Assembly: GCF_009363115.1 (NCBI RefSeq)
Contig: NZ_CP045298.1
Span: 3,655,501 to 3,719,500, forward strand
Direction of reading: 5' to 3'
DNA from: Paenibacillus brasilensis
GTDB lineage: Bacteria; Bacillota; Bacilli; Paenibacillales; Paenibacillaceae
DNA: 64,000 nt
Shown here: positions 43,868-57,655 of the stretch, in pieces
Numbering within the stretch: position 1 is the first letter of the stretch
How the letters are laid out: every line of letters begins with the position of its first letter
The notes under the pieces: model-generated
Database searches by the model: none
What the model was told of the DNA's origin: nothing
What the model saw: only the letters and a program-made list of their open reading frames with translations
Made by a program: the position numbers and the translations under genes

Positions 43868-43974
43868 TTTAGACGAAACGTCTAAAATGAATGATTTGCA
43901 TTTTTCCTATTGCTGGATAACTAAGCATAGGCTTATAATGAATACATAATTTTTGTACTGGACGGTCAGTTCAA
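43868..43974 (+). promoter_or_regulatory. Promoter and two palindromes upstream of the TetR gene
   Basis: TTTAGACG-AAA-CGTCTAAA (43868-43886) is a perfect palindrome of the kind bound by TetR-family repressors. TATAAT is at 43934-43939 with a weak -35 (TTGCTG). A second palindrome, TTGTACTG-N6-CAGTTCAA with one mismatch (43953-43974), lies just after the likely transcription start. Autoregulation is inferred. Confidence 0.7.
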
Positions 43975-43987
43975 AAAAGGAGGAAGC

Positions 43988-44572
43988 ATGAAACAGCAGA
44001 CAAAGGAAATTATTTTTAACGGCGCACTCAAGGCTTTTTCCGAACGAGGCTTTAATGAAACGAATATGGAGGAGATCGCCAAGGTATGTGGCATCGCCAA
44101 AGGAACGTTGTACTATAATTTTAAAAATAAGCAAGAATTGTACATTTACATCTTGAAGATGGGGATGGAACGTTTTGTCCAGGATATCCATGAAGCGATG
44201 GCTCAAACTCCTAAGGATCAGGTAGAACTTAGGGTTCGCAAGCTGATCCAGGTACATATTGAGTTTATTGCGAGAGAGCCGGATTTTTGCCGTCTACTGG
44301 TCAGTAAAGGATGGGTTTCGCAAGAGCAGCATTTTAATATTAGGCAGGTGCTGGCTGATTATTTTGATTTTATGGAGGCAGAGATCGACTCTGGCAAGCT
44401 CTATGGGAAAATTTCGAGCAAGCTGGATGCGAAAACGACGGCAAATTGCCTGTTTGGCATTTACATTTTTGCTCCGATGCGGTCAATGGTTTGGGGCGAA
44501 ACGATGAATGTGCAGGAAGTTCGCGAAAGTATTGAGTTATTTGTGTGTAACGCGCTGGGGATGCAACATTAA
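43988..44572 (+). CDS. TetR/AcrR-family repressor
   Basis: A 194-residue regulator. N-terminal HTH: KEIIFNGALKAFSERGFNET, then MEEIAKVCGIAKGTLYYNFK and NKQELYIYIL. The C-terminal helical ligand domain is typical and of unknown specificity. It is the first gene of an exporter operon and is preceded by two palindromes. Such regulators are usually released by the substrate of the neighbouring pump. Confidence 0.92.
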   Translation: MKQQTKEIIFNGALKAFSERGFNETNMEEIAKVCGIAKGTLYYNFKNKQELYIYILKMGMERFVQDIHEAMAQTPKDQVELRVRKLIQVHIEFIAREPDFCRLLVSKGWVSQEQHFNIRQVLADYFDFMEAEIDSGKLYGKISSKLDAKTTANCLFGIYIFAPMRSMVWGETMNVQEVRESIELFVCNALGMQH

Positions 44573-44596
44573 TAGACAAGTGGGAGTGATGAGAAC

Positions 44597-45961
44597 ATGA
44601 AAGCTAAAAAATATTCGATTTACGCCGTACTTATTATTTTAATCGCTGTAGGTATTTATGCCTTAACTGCTTTTCCACGCGGAGGCAGCAGCTTGTCTGC
44701 GGATCAGTCTTCTTCCATTCCTACGGCTTATGTGGAGTCGGATACGCTCAATGCCAGCTTTAAAATGGCAGGACGGATTGACCAGATGCTTGTCAAAGAG
44801 GGCGATCAGGTGAAAAAGGGGCAGGTGTTAGCTCATCTGGAAAGTCGCGAGCTGGAAGATAAAGTGAAGCAGGCACAGGCGGCATTGCTGGCAGCCAAGA
44901 GTAATGTGTCCAAAGCGAAAGCCGCTGTACTGCAGGCTCAAGCAGGAGTAGGCCAGGCACAGGCTACTGTGAGTGCCGCTCAGGCCAAGAAAAGCCAAGG
45001 CACGACATCGGTCAGTGTGACCGCTGAGGCTTCCTCCAGCCAGATTGAACAGGCAAAAGCGGCTGCGAGCGCCGCCAAAGCAAAGCTGGACGCCCTCAAG
45101 AGCGGTGCAAGACCGCAAGAGCTTGAGCAAGCGCAAGTAGCTGTGAAGATAGCCAAGGAAACGCTGGACCTGACTGTTAAAAATCTGGAGCGTGCCAAAA
45201 AGCTTCAAGAAGCCGGAGCAGCAACCCAGGCATCTTTGGATCAGGCGACATTGGAACATCAACAGGCAGTGGCCAAGTATAACGTAGAATCTCAAAAATT
45301 GGATATGGCGCGGGAGGGAAGCCGCAAGGAGGAAATTACGGCGGCTGAAGCTCAATACCATCAAGCCTTGGCTGCAGTGAAGGAAGCACAGGCAGGAGCG
45401 GGCAAAGTTGCTCTGCAACAGGAAGATGTCAAAGCTGCTCAGGCTTCAGTAGAGCAAGCGCAATCCGCTGTGAAGGCGGCGCAATCGACGGTAGAGCAGG
45501 CACAATCTGCGGTTGAAGGTGCCAATGCACAGGTAGCACAAGCGGAAGCCGCCCTCCAGGAAGCGCAAACCTATTTGAGCTATACTACATTGCGTGCATC
45601 CGAGGATGGAATCGTGAAATCCAAATCGCTTAGCTTGGGGGAAATGGCTAGTGCAGGCTTCCCGGTCTATACCATCGAAACCTCAACACAGCGTTGGGCT
45701 AAATTCTATGTACCGGAAACATCTTTGAACGGTCTAAAAGCAGGGGATACCGTTCAAATTAAATTGCTGGCAGGTGGCAAGGAGCTGAAGGGTAAAGTGA
45801 TTCTATTGGAATCCGCTGCTGACTTCGCCATTCAAAAGCCGAGCCAAAGCTCTGGCGATAAGGATGTCCGTTCCTTTGGGGTTAAGGTAGCTTTGCCGGA
45901 CCTTGCTGCATCGGTTCCTACGGGCTCTACCGTTCTGTTTACAGGCAAAGGGGCGCAATAA
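44597..45961 (+). CDS. HlyD/membrane-fusion-type efflux adaptor
   Basis: A 454-residue protein with one N-terminal membrane helix (YSIYAVLIILIAVGIYALTA), a biotinyl-lipoyl-like half (MAGRIDQMLVKEGDQVKKGQ then VLAHLES), and an unusually long Ala/Gln/Lys-rich coiled coil (about 90-310). The second lipoyl half (LRASEDGIVKSKSLSLGEMA) and a beta-barrel follow. In Gram-positives such adaptors extend from an ABC permease through the wall. The next gene, two bases away, is an ABC-2 permease. Confidence 0.9.
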   Translation: MKAKKYSIYAVLIILIAVGIYALTAFPRGGSSLSADQSSSIPTAYVESDTLNASFKMAGRIDQMLVKEGDQVKKGQVLAHLESRELEDKVKQAQAALLAAKSNVSKAKAAVLQAQAGVGQAQATVSAAQAKKSQGTTSVSVTAEASSSQIEQAKAAASAAKAKLDALKSGARPQELEQAQVAVKIAKETLDLTVKNLERAKKLQEAGAATQASLDQATLEHQQAVAKYNVESQKLDMAREGSRKEEITAAEAQYHQALAAVKEAQAGAGKVALQQEDVKAAQASVEQAQSAVKAAQSTVEQAQSAVEGANAQVAQAEAALQEAQTYLSYTTLRASEDGIVKSKSLSLGEMASAGFPVYTIETSTQRWAKFYVPETSLNGLKAGDTVQIKLLAGGKELKGKVILLESAADFAIQKPSQSSGDKDVRSFGVKVALPDLAASVPTGSTVLFTGKGAQ

Positions 45962-45962
45962 G

Positions 45963-47186
45963 ATGCAGGATCAACAGGAAAGACTTCGTATCCGCGATGT
46001 GTTTCGCGAGGAATGGCTGAGCATCTTCCGCGATCGCCGCTTTATGGCTATTCTGCTGATTACGCCGATTGTGTATACGATACTATTCGGCTTCCTGTAT
46101 TCACATCAGCGGATTACCGAGATGCCTGTCACGGTGTATGACGGGGATAATTCGCAGCTCAGTCGCCAAATTATCCAGGCGTTCGATGCGACAGACTCAT
46201 TTGCCGTTACATTGCAAGCGACCAATCAGGAGGATGCTGTCCGTCAGGTTGAAACCGGGGAAGCCAAGGTTGGGATCGTGATTCCCGACAATTTTACCAC
46301 TCGGCTTAAGCATGGGGAGAATCCGCCGGTGCTAACCCTGATCGACGGCAGCAACATGATGTATTCCAATAGTGCCAGCCGGATCGCTAATCAGGTCATC
46401 AGTAGCGTAAGTGCCGGAGTATCTATCAATTCTATGAAGCAAAAGGGAATGAACGCGGATCAGGCGGCCTCAACGCTCAGTACGATCCCGTTCCGATCCA
46501 GAGTGCTATTTAACCCGGTTTATGATTATAAGCTTTTTATGCCATTAGGGGTTATTTCGGCGGCTCTCCAGCAATGCTTGCTGCTGGGTATTGCCTTATC
46601 CTGCACACGTGATAAGGAAGCAGGAACGTGGGGGAGATTTGGTGTATGGAAAAATACTCCCTGGCGCTTGGCTATTGCCAAGCTGGCACCATATTATGCA
46701 GCGGGAGCCTTCAATGTGCTGACTGTATTCAGTATCAGCGCGTTATGCTTTGATATTCCATTCAGGGGGCAGGTTCTCCCGCTGATTATGGTGTCGTTGG
46801 CCTTCAACTTTGCATTGTGCGGTTTAGGGTTTTTATTCAGTCTTTTTTCCAAGACAAGAGTGGATGCCACTCAAACCCTGATGCTGATTGCTGTTCCTTC
46901 CTTTATGCTATCTGGTTATACGTGGCCACTGGAAGCCATGCCCGGTTTCTTGCGGGGGCTTGCCGAAATATTACCGCTGACGTATTACCTGGATGCTGTG
47001 CGAAATATTACGCTCAAAGGACTGGATATCTCGTATGTCTTTAAGGATACGATTGCTTTGGGCGTCATTGGCTGTGTGAGTTTGCTGGTGTCCTTCGCTA
47101 TTTATCCGCTATTCTTTAGACAGCACCAGACGGTAGGGCAGCAAGCCGATGTTCCCACTCAAGAAAGCTTTACGTTTAAAGGCTGA
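45963..47186 (+). CDS. ABC-2-type permease (YhgE/YbhS-like)
   Basis: A 407-residue permease. A first helix (FMAILLITPIVYTILFGFLY) is followed by a large extracellular domain (about 50-195) and five helices in the C-terminal half, including the ABC-2 signature region near PSFMLSGYTWPLEAMPGFLR and LAEILPLTYYLDAVRNI. I use ATG 45963, two bases after the HlyD stop. No ATP-binding subunit is encoded in this operon, which ends at the terminator at 47211. Confidence 0.87.
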   Translation: MQDQQERLRIRDVFREEWLSIFRDRRFMAILLITPIVYTILFGFLYSHQRITEMPVTVYDGDNSQLSRQIIQAFDATDSFAVTLQATNQEDAVRQVETGEAKVGIVIPDNFTTRLKHGENPPVLTLIDGSNMMYSNSASRIANQVISSVSAGVSINSMKQKGMNADQAASTLSTIPFRSRVLFNPVYDYKLFMPLGVISAALQQCLLLGIALSCTRDKEAGTWGRFGVWKNTPWRLAIAKLAPYYAAGAFNVLTVFSISALCFDIPFRGQVLPLIMVSLAFNFALCGLGFLFSLFSKTRVDATQTLMLIAVPSFMLSGYTWPLEAMPGFLRGLAEILPLTYYLDAVRNITLKGLDISYVFKDTIALGVIGCVSLLVSFAIYPLFFRQHQTVGQQADVPTQESFTFKG

Positions 47187-47210
47187 AAGTAACTCCAAAT
47201 ATTCGAAATA

Positions 47211-47248
47211 AAAAAGGCAGATCAGGTGTTACTCCTGATCTGCCTTTT
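47211..47248. terminator. Bidirectional terminator
   Basis: AAAAAGGCAGATCAGG pairs exactly with CCTGATCTGCCTTTT. It separates the convergent ABC-2 permease and betaine transporter operons. Confidence 0.93.
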
Positions 47249-47277
47249 GGTTATAAATATATAAATGAATCAACGTA

Positions 47278-51068
<3,791 letters not shown>

Positions 51069-51180
51069 ACATACACCTCTTCTTTCTATACTTTGCTTGG
51101 TATTAACCCCATGTTGCATGATGGATTGAGTAATAAAAAATCATAATTTTGGGCATCCTGAACGGTTAATGACAAATTTA

Positions 51181-51252
51181 ATTGTAACAAAGCATTACTT
51201 ACTTTTCAAACAAAAAAACTGTTCATAAAGTATGTACAGAAAAAACTGTACA
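51181..51252 (-). promoter_or_regulatory. opu promoter and intergenic palindrome
   Basis: On the minus strand TTGAAA (51204-51209), 17 bases, then TACAAT (51181-51186). About 24 bases upstream of the -35 lies the perfect palindrome TGTACAG-A6-CTGTACA (51233-51252), a candidate site for the divergently encoded GbsR-type regulator. No gene is present in 51069-51583. Confidence 0.7.
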
Positions 51253-51583
51253 ATATTTACTGCGATATGCTCCTTCATTCTTTAGAATGCTCAACCATTC
51301 GGAGCTTTACAACCGATAGTGCTTTTTTTAAAATAGACAATGAAATATAACCATAAGAAAAAAGATTTATGTATATCCATAATTTTAAAAATCTACTATC
51401 ATTAGCAATTTTGCGAATTATGATTTTGAACGACCATGCTGTTGTAATATGGACAGAAGCTTTGCTTTTGAAACATTTCATTTATAATAGAAAGAATTCA
51501 TATATTGCGTAAAGCTTATCAGTTACGGGCAAATCGTTCATACTAAGTTGTGCAAAATGCTCTAAAATTAGGAGGTTGCAAGC

Positions 51584-52147
51584 ATGAGCTTGTACCAGTT
51601 AGGTGATGAGCAGCAGGCTTCGCTGCAAAAAATTCGCAAACGTGTTATAGAAGCTATAGGCAAAAACATGGACTTATATGGAATCACTCTGTCTGCGGGG
51701 CATTTGTACGGTTTGCTGTTTTTTGCGGATAAACCGATGACGCTGGATGAGATGGGCCGTGAAATGGAAATGAGTAAAACGAGCATGAGCACGGGGGTCC
51801 GGACGCTATTAGATCTGAAAATGGTGAACAAGGTGTGGAGCAAAGGCTCACGCAAGGACCTGTATGAGGTCGAATATGATTGGTACCAAACGTTCACTGA
51901 CTTCTTCGCTATTAAATGGAGAAAAGCGGTGGAAACGAATTTGCTGGTGCTGCGCAAAGCCATTGATGAATTGGACAGGTTGATAGCACAGGGGGGAGAA
52001 TATGCAGAATTTAAGGCAATTCTTCAGCAGGACCGTCTGAAAATGAAGCAGGCCGTAGCTTATTATAAATGGTTAGACCGACTAATTGACTCTTTGGAGA
52101 GCGAAGAAATTTACAAGCTGATTCCGAAGGAAGAGGTTCAAGAGTAA
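51584..52147 (+). CDS. gbsR: GbsR-type regulator of betaine/choline metabolism
   Basis: A 187-residue MarR-like winged-helix protein of the GbsR family: GITLSAGHLYGLLFFADKPM, then TLDEMGREMEMSKTSMSTGV and RTLLDLKMVNKVWSKGSRKD. In B. subtilis GbsR senses choline and represses choline uptake and oxidation genes; relatives (OpuAR) sit beside opuA operons. Its divergent position next to the betaine importer supports that role. ATG after TAGGAGG. A terminator follows at 52176. Confidence 0.85.
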   Translation: MSLYQLGDEQQASLQKIRKRVIEAIGKNMDLYGITLSAGHLYGLLFFADKPMTLDEMGREMEMSKTSMSTGVRTLLDLKMVNKVWSKGSRKDLYEVEYDWYQTFTDFFAIKWRKAVETNLLVLRKAIDELDRLIAQGGEYAEFKAILQQDRLKMKQAVAYYKWLDRLIDSLESEEIYKLIPKEEVQE

Positions 52148-52175
52148 CTGCCAATGTTCTATCTTGTCTACAACA

Positions 52176-52208
52176 TGCCGGAGCGCCCAAAGTGCCTCCG
52201 GTTTTTTG
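52176..52208 (+). terminator. Rho-independent terminator
   Basis: CCGGAG (52178-52183) pairs with CTCCGG (52196-52201), followed by TTTTTT. Confidence 0.88.
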
Positions 52209-52340
52209 TATTTCACCTTATAAAGGATTGTTTGGCTTCATTCAATTTTTGGTTTGTCCCTGTACACAAGGTATAATAGAGATATGTAAGGATTGAAATT
52301 TTATACCGTTTTGTTAAACATATGAGATAAAGGGGGGTTC

Positions 52341-53825
52341 ATGTTGGAGAGCATTATAGTACATACCCGTTTAGGTCAGTTACGCGGGGAATCGGGGAAC
52401 GGATATCATGTATGGAAAGGTATCCCATATGCCCAGCCTCCTGTTGGAGCACTGCGTTTTCACGCACCGCAGCCTTTGAAGGCTTGGAAGGATGTGCGGG
52501 CTGCGACGAGGTTTGGGCCGATCTGTCCACAGCCTTTGCCATCAGCAGACAGCATGGCCGGAAATCTGGTAGAACCGCCTGAGCAATCGGAGGATTGTTT
52601 GTACCTGAACGTGTGGGCACCTGCTTCAGAGGCTCCTGTGGAGGGGCGTCCGGTGATGGTATGGATTCATGGGGGAGCCTTCGTCACCGGGTCTGGAATT
52701 ATTCCTTTATATGACGGGGCGCGGATGGCGCAAAAGGGTGACGTTGTCGTCGTTACGATGAATTACCGACTGGGGCCATTAGGATTTTTGCATTTGACTC
52801 CACGGGGAGAAGGTCTGACCTCGAATGCGGGACTGCTGGATCAAATTGCCGCACTGGAATGGATCAGGGATCACATCGCTGCCTTTGGCGGTAACCCGAA
52901 TGAGGTGACGGTGTTCGGTGAATCGTCGGGCGCGATGAGCATTGCCGCCTTATTGGCGATGCCAGCCGCTGAAGGCTTATTCCAGCGCGCGGTCTTACAG
53001 AGCGGGGCGTCGCAGGTATTGCCGACTTCACAGGCTGAGCAAGTGACGGCTATGTATCTTCAGCAGTTGGGTGTAGATACTCAGCATCCTGAGCGGTTGT
53101 TTACGCTGCCGACCGACGCGCTGATGCTCGCTATGGCGAAAACGCATGAAGTACTCCGACCAGGAATGGCGATGATTTACCAACCCGTTGTGGACGGGGT
53201 GACCTTGCCAGACGTACCTCTGTCTGCAATCGCACAAGGTTCAGCCAAGCAGGTGTCGGTTTTGATTGGAACGAACCTGCATGAAGGGGACTATTTCATC
53301 CGTAAGGAATCCCATCTCATGGACAAAACGGCAGCGAGCCAGGCATTGGAAATGATGACGGGTATGCCGGATGCCGCCGAGCTGACAGAACCTTTTCCCG
53401 TTACGATTGAGGATCAGGCGCAAATGCTGACCGATCTAATTTTTTGGCGCCCTGCCTTGGCTCTCGCGGCTGCACAGTCAGCATACGCGCCGGTATGGAT
53501 GTATCGTTTTGACTGGACATTTCAGGGACATCCTACCTTTAGAAAAGCGGTTCATGGCGCGGAAATTGCGTTTGTTTTCGATAATCTGGAGCTGCTAGGC
53601 AAGCTCGGTTTAGATATTCAACCATCGATGCGGACGTTGGCTCATGATATGCAGCAGGCTTGGGTGACCTTTGCACGTATTGGAAAGCCTGTGCTGCCAG
53701 AAAGGGAATGGCCGACGTATGACAGGGAAGAACGGGCCACTGCCATTTTTCATCAGGATATCACGGTGGAGCATGACCCGCAAGGGAACAAACGGCGCCA
53801 GTTAACCGGGCAGATGAACATATAA
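52341..53825 (+). CDS. Carboxylesterase, para-nitrobenzyl esterase type
   Basis: A 494-residue type B carboxylesterase of the alpha/beta-hydrolase fold. N-terminal YHVWKGIPYAQPPVGALRFH and EDCLYLNVWAP, oxyanion region VWIHGGAF, nucleophile elbow FGESSGAMS, acid in TNLHEGDYF and catalytic histidine in AVHGAEIAFVF. No signal peptide, so intracellular, as for PnbA. Substrates are small esters and cannot be specified. AAAGGGGGG precedes the ATG closely. Confidence 0.92.
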   Translation: MLESIIVHTRLGQLRGESGNGYHVWKGIPYAQPPVGALRFHAPQPLKAWKDVRAATRFGPICPQPLPSADSMAGNLVEPPEQSEDCLYLNVWAPASEAPVEGRPVMVWIHGGAFVTGSGIIPLYDGARMAQKGDVVVVTMNYRLGPLGFLHLTPRGEGLTSNAGLLDQIAALEWIRDHIAAFGGNPNEVTVFGESSGAMSIAALLAMPAAEGLFQRAVLQSGASQVLPTSQAEQVTAMYLQQLGVDTQHPERLFTLPTDALMLAMAKTHEVLRPGMAMIYQPVVDGVTLPDVPLSAIAQGSAKQVSVLIGTNLHEGDYFIRKESHLMDKTAASQALEMMTGMPDAAELTEPFPVTIEDQAQMLTDLIFWRPALALAAAQSAYAPVWMYRFDWTFQGHPTFRKAVHGAEIAFVFDNLELLGKLGLDIQPSMRTLAHDMQQAWVTFARIGKPVLPEREWPTYDREERATAIFHQDITVEHDPQGNKRRQLTGQMNI

Positions 53826-53857
53826 GTTGACAACAAGATACGATCATTCAACATATA

Positions 53858-53945
53858 AAAACAAAGCCCTCGCTCGTAATGAGGAACTGACCTTGTTAGT
53901 AAGACAGGGGTCAATCCCTCGTATACGGACGAAGGCTTGTTTAGC
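53858..53945. terminator. Long imperfect hairpin between convergent genes
   Basis: AACAAaGCCCTCG... pairs over about 40 bases per arm with ...CGAAGGCTTGTT, including CGTAATGAGG with CCTCGTATACG and GACC with GGTC. It ends the esterase transcript and possibly the chemoreceptor transcript. Confidence 0.6.
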
Positions 53946-54012
53946 TAAACAGAACCGATGGATCGTTGCCTATCCTTAACTTGCATGGAATCGCAACAAT
54001 GTGATGTGGAAG

Positions 54013-56043
54013 TTAAATCTTGAATCGCTTCACGAGTTCTTGCAAATCCTGTGCCATTCTGGACAGCTCTTGAGATGAAGAGGCGATTTCCTCCATTGCC
54101 GCCATCTGCTCCTGAGCGGCAGCAGATGTAGTCTGTGAACTGTCCGCCGAGCTGCGGGACAGACTTGCCAAATGGGTCACCGTAGCCGAGACTTCTTCCG
54201 TGCTGGCCGAAATTTCTTCAGCAGCCGCGGATACGCTTTGAATTTGCTCCACGATATGAGATGTGGAGCGCTCAATATTCGCAAAGGCACTTTCTGCATC
54301 CTGGCTGATGCGCAATCCTTCGCCTACCTGGCTACGAACATTGCCGTTCATTGTAGCGGTAGAGCGTTGAATCAGATCCAGCATCTGCGTAATAATCTGA
54401 CTGATGGAATCCGCGCTTTCCTTGGATTGCTCCGATAGCTTGCGTACTTCTACAGCGACAACGGCAAATCCACGCCCGGCTTCGCCTGCTCTGGAAGCCT
54501 CAATGGATGCATTCAGGGACAACAAGTTTGTTTGCTTGGCAATGGCAGCAATAGCACTATTCATCTGCTTGGCATCATCGGAGAGCTGTGACAGCTCATC
54601 CATCAGACTGGCCGTTTGGCTTACGGCTTCTAGAATACGGTCCATCTGTGTCCGTACATTGCTAATCATTTTGCTGCCTTGAGCAACATCATCCTCGGTA
54701 TGTCCTGCTGAGTCTACGATGGAGCTTGCTGATTCGGCAATGGTGCTGACACCCTTGGCCATTTCTTCAACGGCATTAGCTGTTTGCTCGGATGCCTCGG
54801 CGCTGGTGGCCGCATTTTCGGCCGATTCCATGACGGTTTCCGCTACATGCTGTACAGATTCGGTCGTTTGCTCCGTGCTTTCCTTGATCATCAGGGAAGA
54901 GGATGCAAGTCGGGAGGACGTTTGATTGACCTCGGAAACCATGGTGTGCAGGGCATGTGTCATCTGATCAAAATTCTGTGCCAGCTCGCCGAACTCGTCC
55001 TTACTGGACAGATTAACACGCTCGGTCAGATTTCCATCACGGACGATACGTGTCCCTGCTTGCAGCTTGCGCAGCGGAATCAGGAACGAGCGAATCATGA
55101 GCGCGATGATAATAGCAGCGATCAGTACGGAAATAACAATCACAATCAAACTTTGCTTCAAAATCGGTCGGGCAGCGTCACTGTAATCCTCCAGATCCGA
55201 CAGTGCGACAATGTTCCACCCGGTAACAGGGTCCTTGAGTGTAAAGGCCAATACGTCTCTATTCATAAATTTAATTTGTGATATGGAAGGAGTATCATTT
55301 TCAGCGTTTTTCTCTACTTCGGGAAGTCCCTCAATGGTGTCTGTCGGTTTTTTGCCTGAATTGTTAAAGGCTGCTCCAGCTCCAGACACAACTTTATGAT
55401 TAGAATCAACAATAAAGAGTCCTCCGCGTTCACCAATCTTCACAGACTGGAGGTTTTGCCTCATTTTGTCCAAATTCAAAGCCAGGGAAATAGCTCCTTG
55501 ACCGTCCTCCAGTGTTCTCGATAAATTAACCACTAAATTCCCTGTCGTGACGCTGACAGCTGGAACACTGACAAATACTTTGCCCTTCTCCTGCATCGCG
55601 TTTTTGTACCATTTTCTCTCCCTTGGATCATAATCGGCCTCCTTTTTATTCGGCGTACGAATGTATTGTCCTTTCGTATTGCCGAGGAGCGCAGCATCCA
55701 ACTCGGGATGAGCCTTGACGATGACATTCAATTTTTTCTGAAGGGCATCTTCGTCGGAAGCAATGGAATCAGATTTGATTTCAGTGGCAAGCACGTCCAC
55801 ATCCTTCATAATGGGCGTTACATACTGATTGACATTGCTTCGGATCAGATACAGATTCGTGTACACAGAACCAGCTACTTGCTGTGTGAGTTGCGTTGTA
55901 GCCCCCTGATAAGAAAAGTATCCGATCAATATGCTTGGAATCAATAAGACAGCCAAAAAAGATACCATTAATTTTGTTCTCATTAAATAAAACGATCTGA
56001 GAAACCTGCTCCACCATGGAATTGTTTGTTTTGCGTTAGTCAT
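54013..56043 (-). CDS. Methyl-accepting chemotaxis protein with dCache-type sensor
   Basis: A 676-residue receptor. Helix 1 ([20 protein letters not shown]), an extracellular domain of about 250 residues with dCache features ([53 protein letters not shown]), helix 2 ([18 protein letters not shown]), HAMP, then a long signalling coiled coil with the hairpin tip [20 protein letters not shown]. The ligand is probably a small metabolite such as an amino acid; unknown. ATG 56043 follows GAGGAGC. Confidence 0.92.
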   Translation of the reverse strand: MTNAKQTIPWWSRFLRSFYLMRTKLMVSFLAVLLIPSILIGYFSYQGATTQLTQQVAGSVYTNLYLIRSNVNQYVTPIMKDVDVLATEIKSDSIASDEDALQKKLNVIVKAHPELDAALLGNTKGQYIRTPNKKEADYDPRERKWYKNAMQEKGKVFVSVPAVSVTTGNLVVNLSRTLEDGQGAISLALNLDKMRQNLQSVKIGERGGLFIVDSNHKVVSGAGAAFNNSGKKPTDTIEGLPEVEKNAENDTPSISQIKFMNRDVLAFTLKDPVTGWNIVALSDLEDYSDAARPILKQSLIVIVISVLIAAIIIALMIRSFLIPLRKLQAGTRIVRDGNLTERVNLSSKDEFGELAQNFDQMTHALHTMVSEVNQTSSRLASSSLMIKESTEQTTESVQHVAETVMESAENAATSAEASEQTANAVEEMAKGVSTIAESASSIVDSAGHTEDDVAQGSKMISNVRTQMDRILEAVSQTASLMDELSQLSDDAKQMNSAIAAIAKQTNLLSLNASIEASRAGEAGRGFAVVAVEVRKLSEQSKESADSISQIITQMLDLIQRSTATMNGNVRSQVGEGLRISQDAESAFANIERSTSHIVEQIQSVSAAAEEISASTEEVSATVTHLASLSRSSADSSQTTSAAAQEQMAAMEEIASSSQELSRMAQDLQELVKRFKI

Positions 56044-56210
56044 AGTTCTTGCTCCTCTGTGTCTGTTGATCACTACATTGTTTTATTCGACAAAAAACTA
56101 TGGATTTTATAGATGTAATGTGTGGAAAACGAGGAATTGTAGCAAATTTTAAACATTTTTATTTAAAAATAGTTCAAAAGTACTATGTGATACATTAATG
56201 CTTATACAAA

Positions 56211-56253
56211 AAAAACCAAATCGGAGACGCAAAAGCATCATCGCGATTTGGCT
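56211..56253 (-). terminator. Terminator of the EamA transporter gene
   Basis: On the minus strand CCAAATCGCGATG pairs with the CATCATCGC... arm core CCAAATC/GATTTGG (56217-56252), followed by TTTTTTTT. Confidence 0.75.
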
Positions 56254-56311
56254 TGAATGATTTGACTTGAACAATTTGACTTAAATAAGTAATGCAAAGA
56301 GTATGAACTTG

Positions 56312-57265
56312 TTAATTTTTTTGCTGACGTGAAATCATAAACAGCGTAATCCAGATGAGCATGAAGCCAGTCAATTGCGCCACTGTAACGATTTGCTGGA
56401 ATGCGATCCAGTTAATCACGACACCGACCATTGGAAAGCTTAATTCCGCCATGGTGGCATAGGACGCTTTGGTCGTGCTTAAGCCTTTGTAATACAGCAG
56501 CAGGCTGAGAAGACCCGGAAGCAGTGCCTGCAATAACAGATTGATAATTACGGCTGCGCCCGCCCATGTACCGGCAGGCATATTCCACGGCGCATGCTCC
56601 ACAGAGGTGAGGACAATCAGCAGAGGGAGAGCCACCATGAAGCGCAGGGAGGTTACCGTCTCATATTTCATCGAGCGCAGCAAATAGCTTCCCATGACTG
56701 TCGAACCGCCCCATAGTACCGCTGCTCCTAGTGCCAGTAGACTACCGACATGGACAAAATCATGGACATGACCGAAGGGGAGCGACCAGCCGAAGGTAAG
56801 AAGATACGTCCCTAACAAAGCGATAACAATGAGAATTCCAAAATGACGCGGCAGCATTTCCTTCAAAATAATGCGTGCCAGAATAATAGCGACCAGCGGT
56901 TGCAGCTTTTGAAGTAAAAGAACGGCATTCAGATCACCGTTGCTGAGTGCCATGGTGAAAATCACGCTGGCCAAAGCTGAGCCGCCCCACGAGACGAACA
57001 AAATCGCCAAAACCTGACGAAGCCGTACTGCTTTAATCTCCTCACGATGCTTCCACAGGATCGGTGCCAAAGCAATAAAAAGCAGCACATGCTCCATCAG
57101 TACAATTTGGGCTGAGGTGAATGATTTTAACAAAATAATACGAAATAGCGGGTCAGCACCCCACAAGGCCGCTCCAATCGCGACAAGCCAAAAACCGCTT
57201 TTCATGTGGGAGCTGCGATCAAAACCTTTGGAAGTTAATACAGTTGTTGATTGACTCATATTCAT
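56312..57265 (-). CDS. EamA/DMT transporter under FMN riboswitch, probable riboflavin transporter
   Basis: A 317-residue protein with ten hydrophobic helices and two EamA repeats (first starting FWLVAIGAALWGADPLFRII, second VGSLLALGAAVLWGGSTVMG). Most EamA proteins export metabolites, but FMN-riboswitch control suggests riboflavin transport, as proposed for ImpX and shown for RibN-type EamA proteins. It is the only gene between the riboswitch and a terminator. The start could be either of two ATGs six bases apart; the first is used. Confidence 0.88.
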   Translation of the reverse strand: MNMSQSTTVLTSKGFDRSSHMKSGFWLVAIGAALWGADPLFRIILLKSFTSAQIVLMEHVLLFIALAPILWKHREEIKAVRLRQVLAILFVSWGGSALASVIFTMALSNGDLNAVLLLQKLQPLVAIILARIILKEMLPRHFGILIVIALLGTYLLTFGWSLPFGHVHDFVHVGSLLALGAAVLWGGSTVMGSYLLRSMKYETVTSLRFMVALPLLIVLTSVEHAPWNMPAGTWAGAAVIINLLLQALLPGLLSLLLYYKGLSTTKASYATMAELSFPMVGVVINWIAFQQIVTVAQLTGFMLIWITLFMISRQQKN

Positions 57266-57299
57266 CTAGCTCCTTGCGAATACAGGACCGGTGGCACAA

Positions 57300-57342
57300 A
57301 AACCCCCGTCCATGGCGAGAGGCCATGCAAGACGGGGGTTGA
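57300..57342 (-). terminator. Riboswitch expression-platform terminator
   Basis: CCCCCGTC (57303-57310 complement) pairs with GACGGGGG (57331-57338) with an inner CATGGC/GCCATG stem. The minus strand continues TTTTTTG. It lies between the FMN aptamer and the EamA start, as expected for transcriptional control. Confidence 0.9.
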
Positions 57343-57438
57343 TCAAATAAACTTGCCGCTTTATGCAAGTTAAATGAAGTTGCTACCAAACCAAAACACT
57401 CAGGCAGCACTCATCGACTCACGGCATGTTTATGCTTC

Positions 57439-57578
57439 GATCTTCTTCCATCCGGACTATACCGTCGGCTTTGGCCTCTCACCAAATCAGTCCGTATCCT
57501 GTTGCCGGATACAGAGTCGCGGGCTTAGCTCCATGAGCCATACCGCCGGTTGGGAATCACACCCTACCCCGAAGATCC
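57439..57578 (-). ncRNA. FMN riboswitch (RFN element)
   Basis: On the minus strand the RFN core reads ATCTTCGGGGTAGGGTGTGA, TTCCCAACCGGCGGTA, AGCCCGCGA, TTTGGTGAGAGGCCAAAGCC, GACGGTATAGTCCGGATGG and closes with GAAGAAGATC. All conserved junction segments are present. The aptamer is followed by a terminator before the EamA gene. Confidence 0.96.
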
Positions 57579-57655
57579 TTATTCCGTTTTTTAATTTCTC
57601 CTATAGGATATACCTGTTTTAAAATGAAGTCCAGTGAAAAATGTGTGTACCCATA

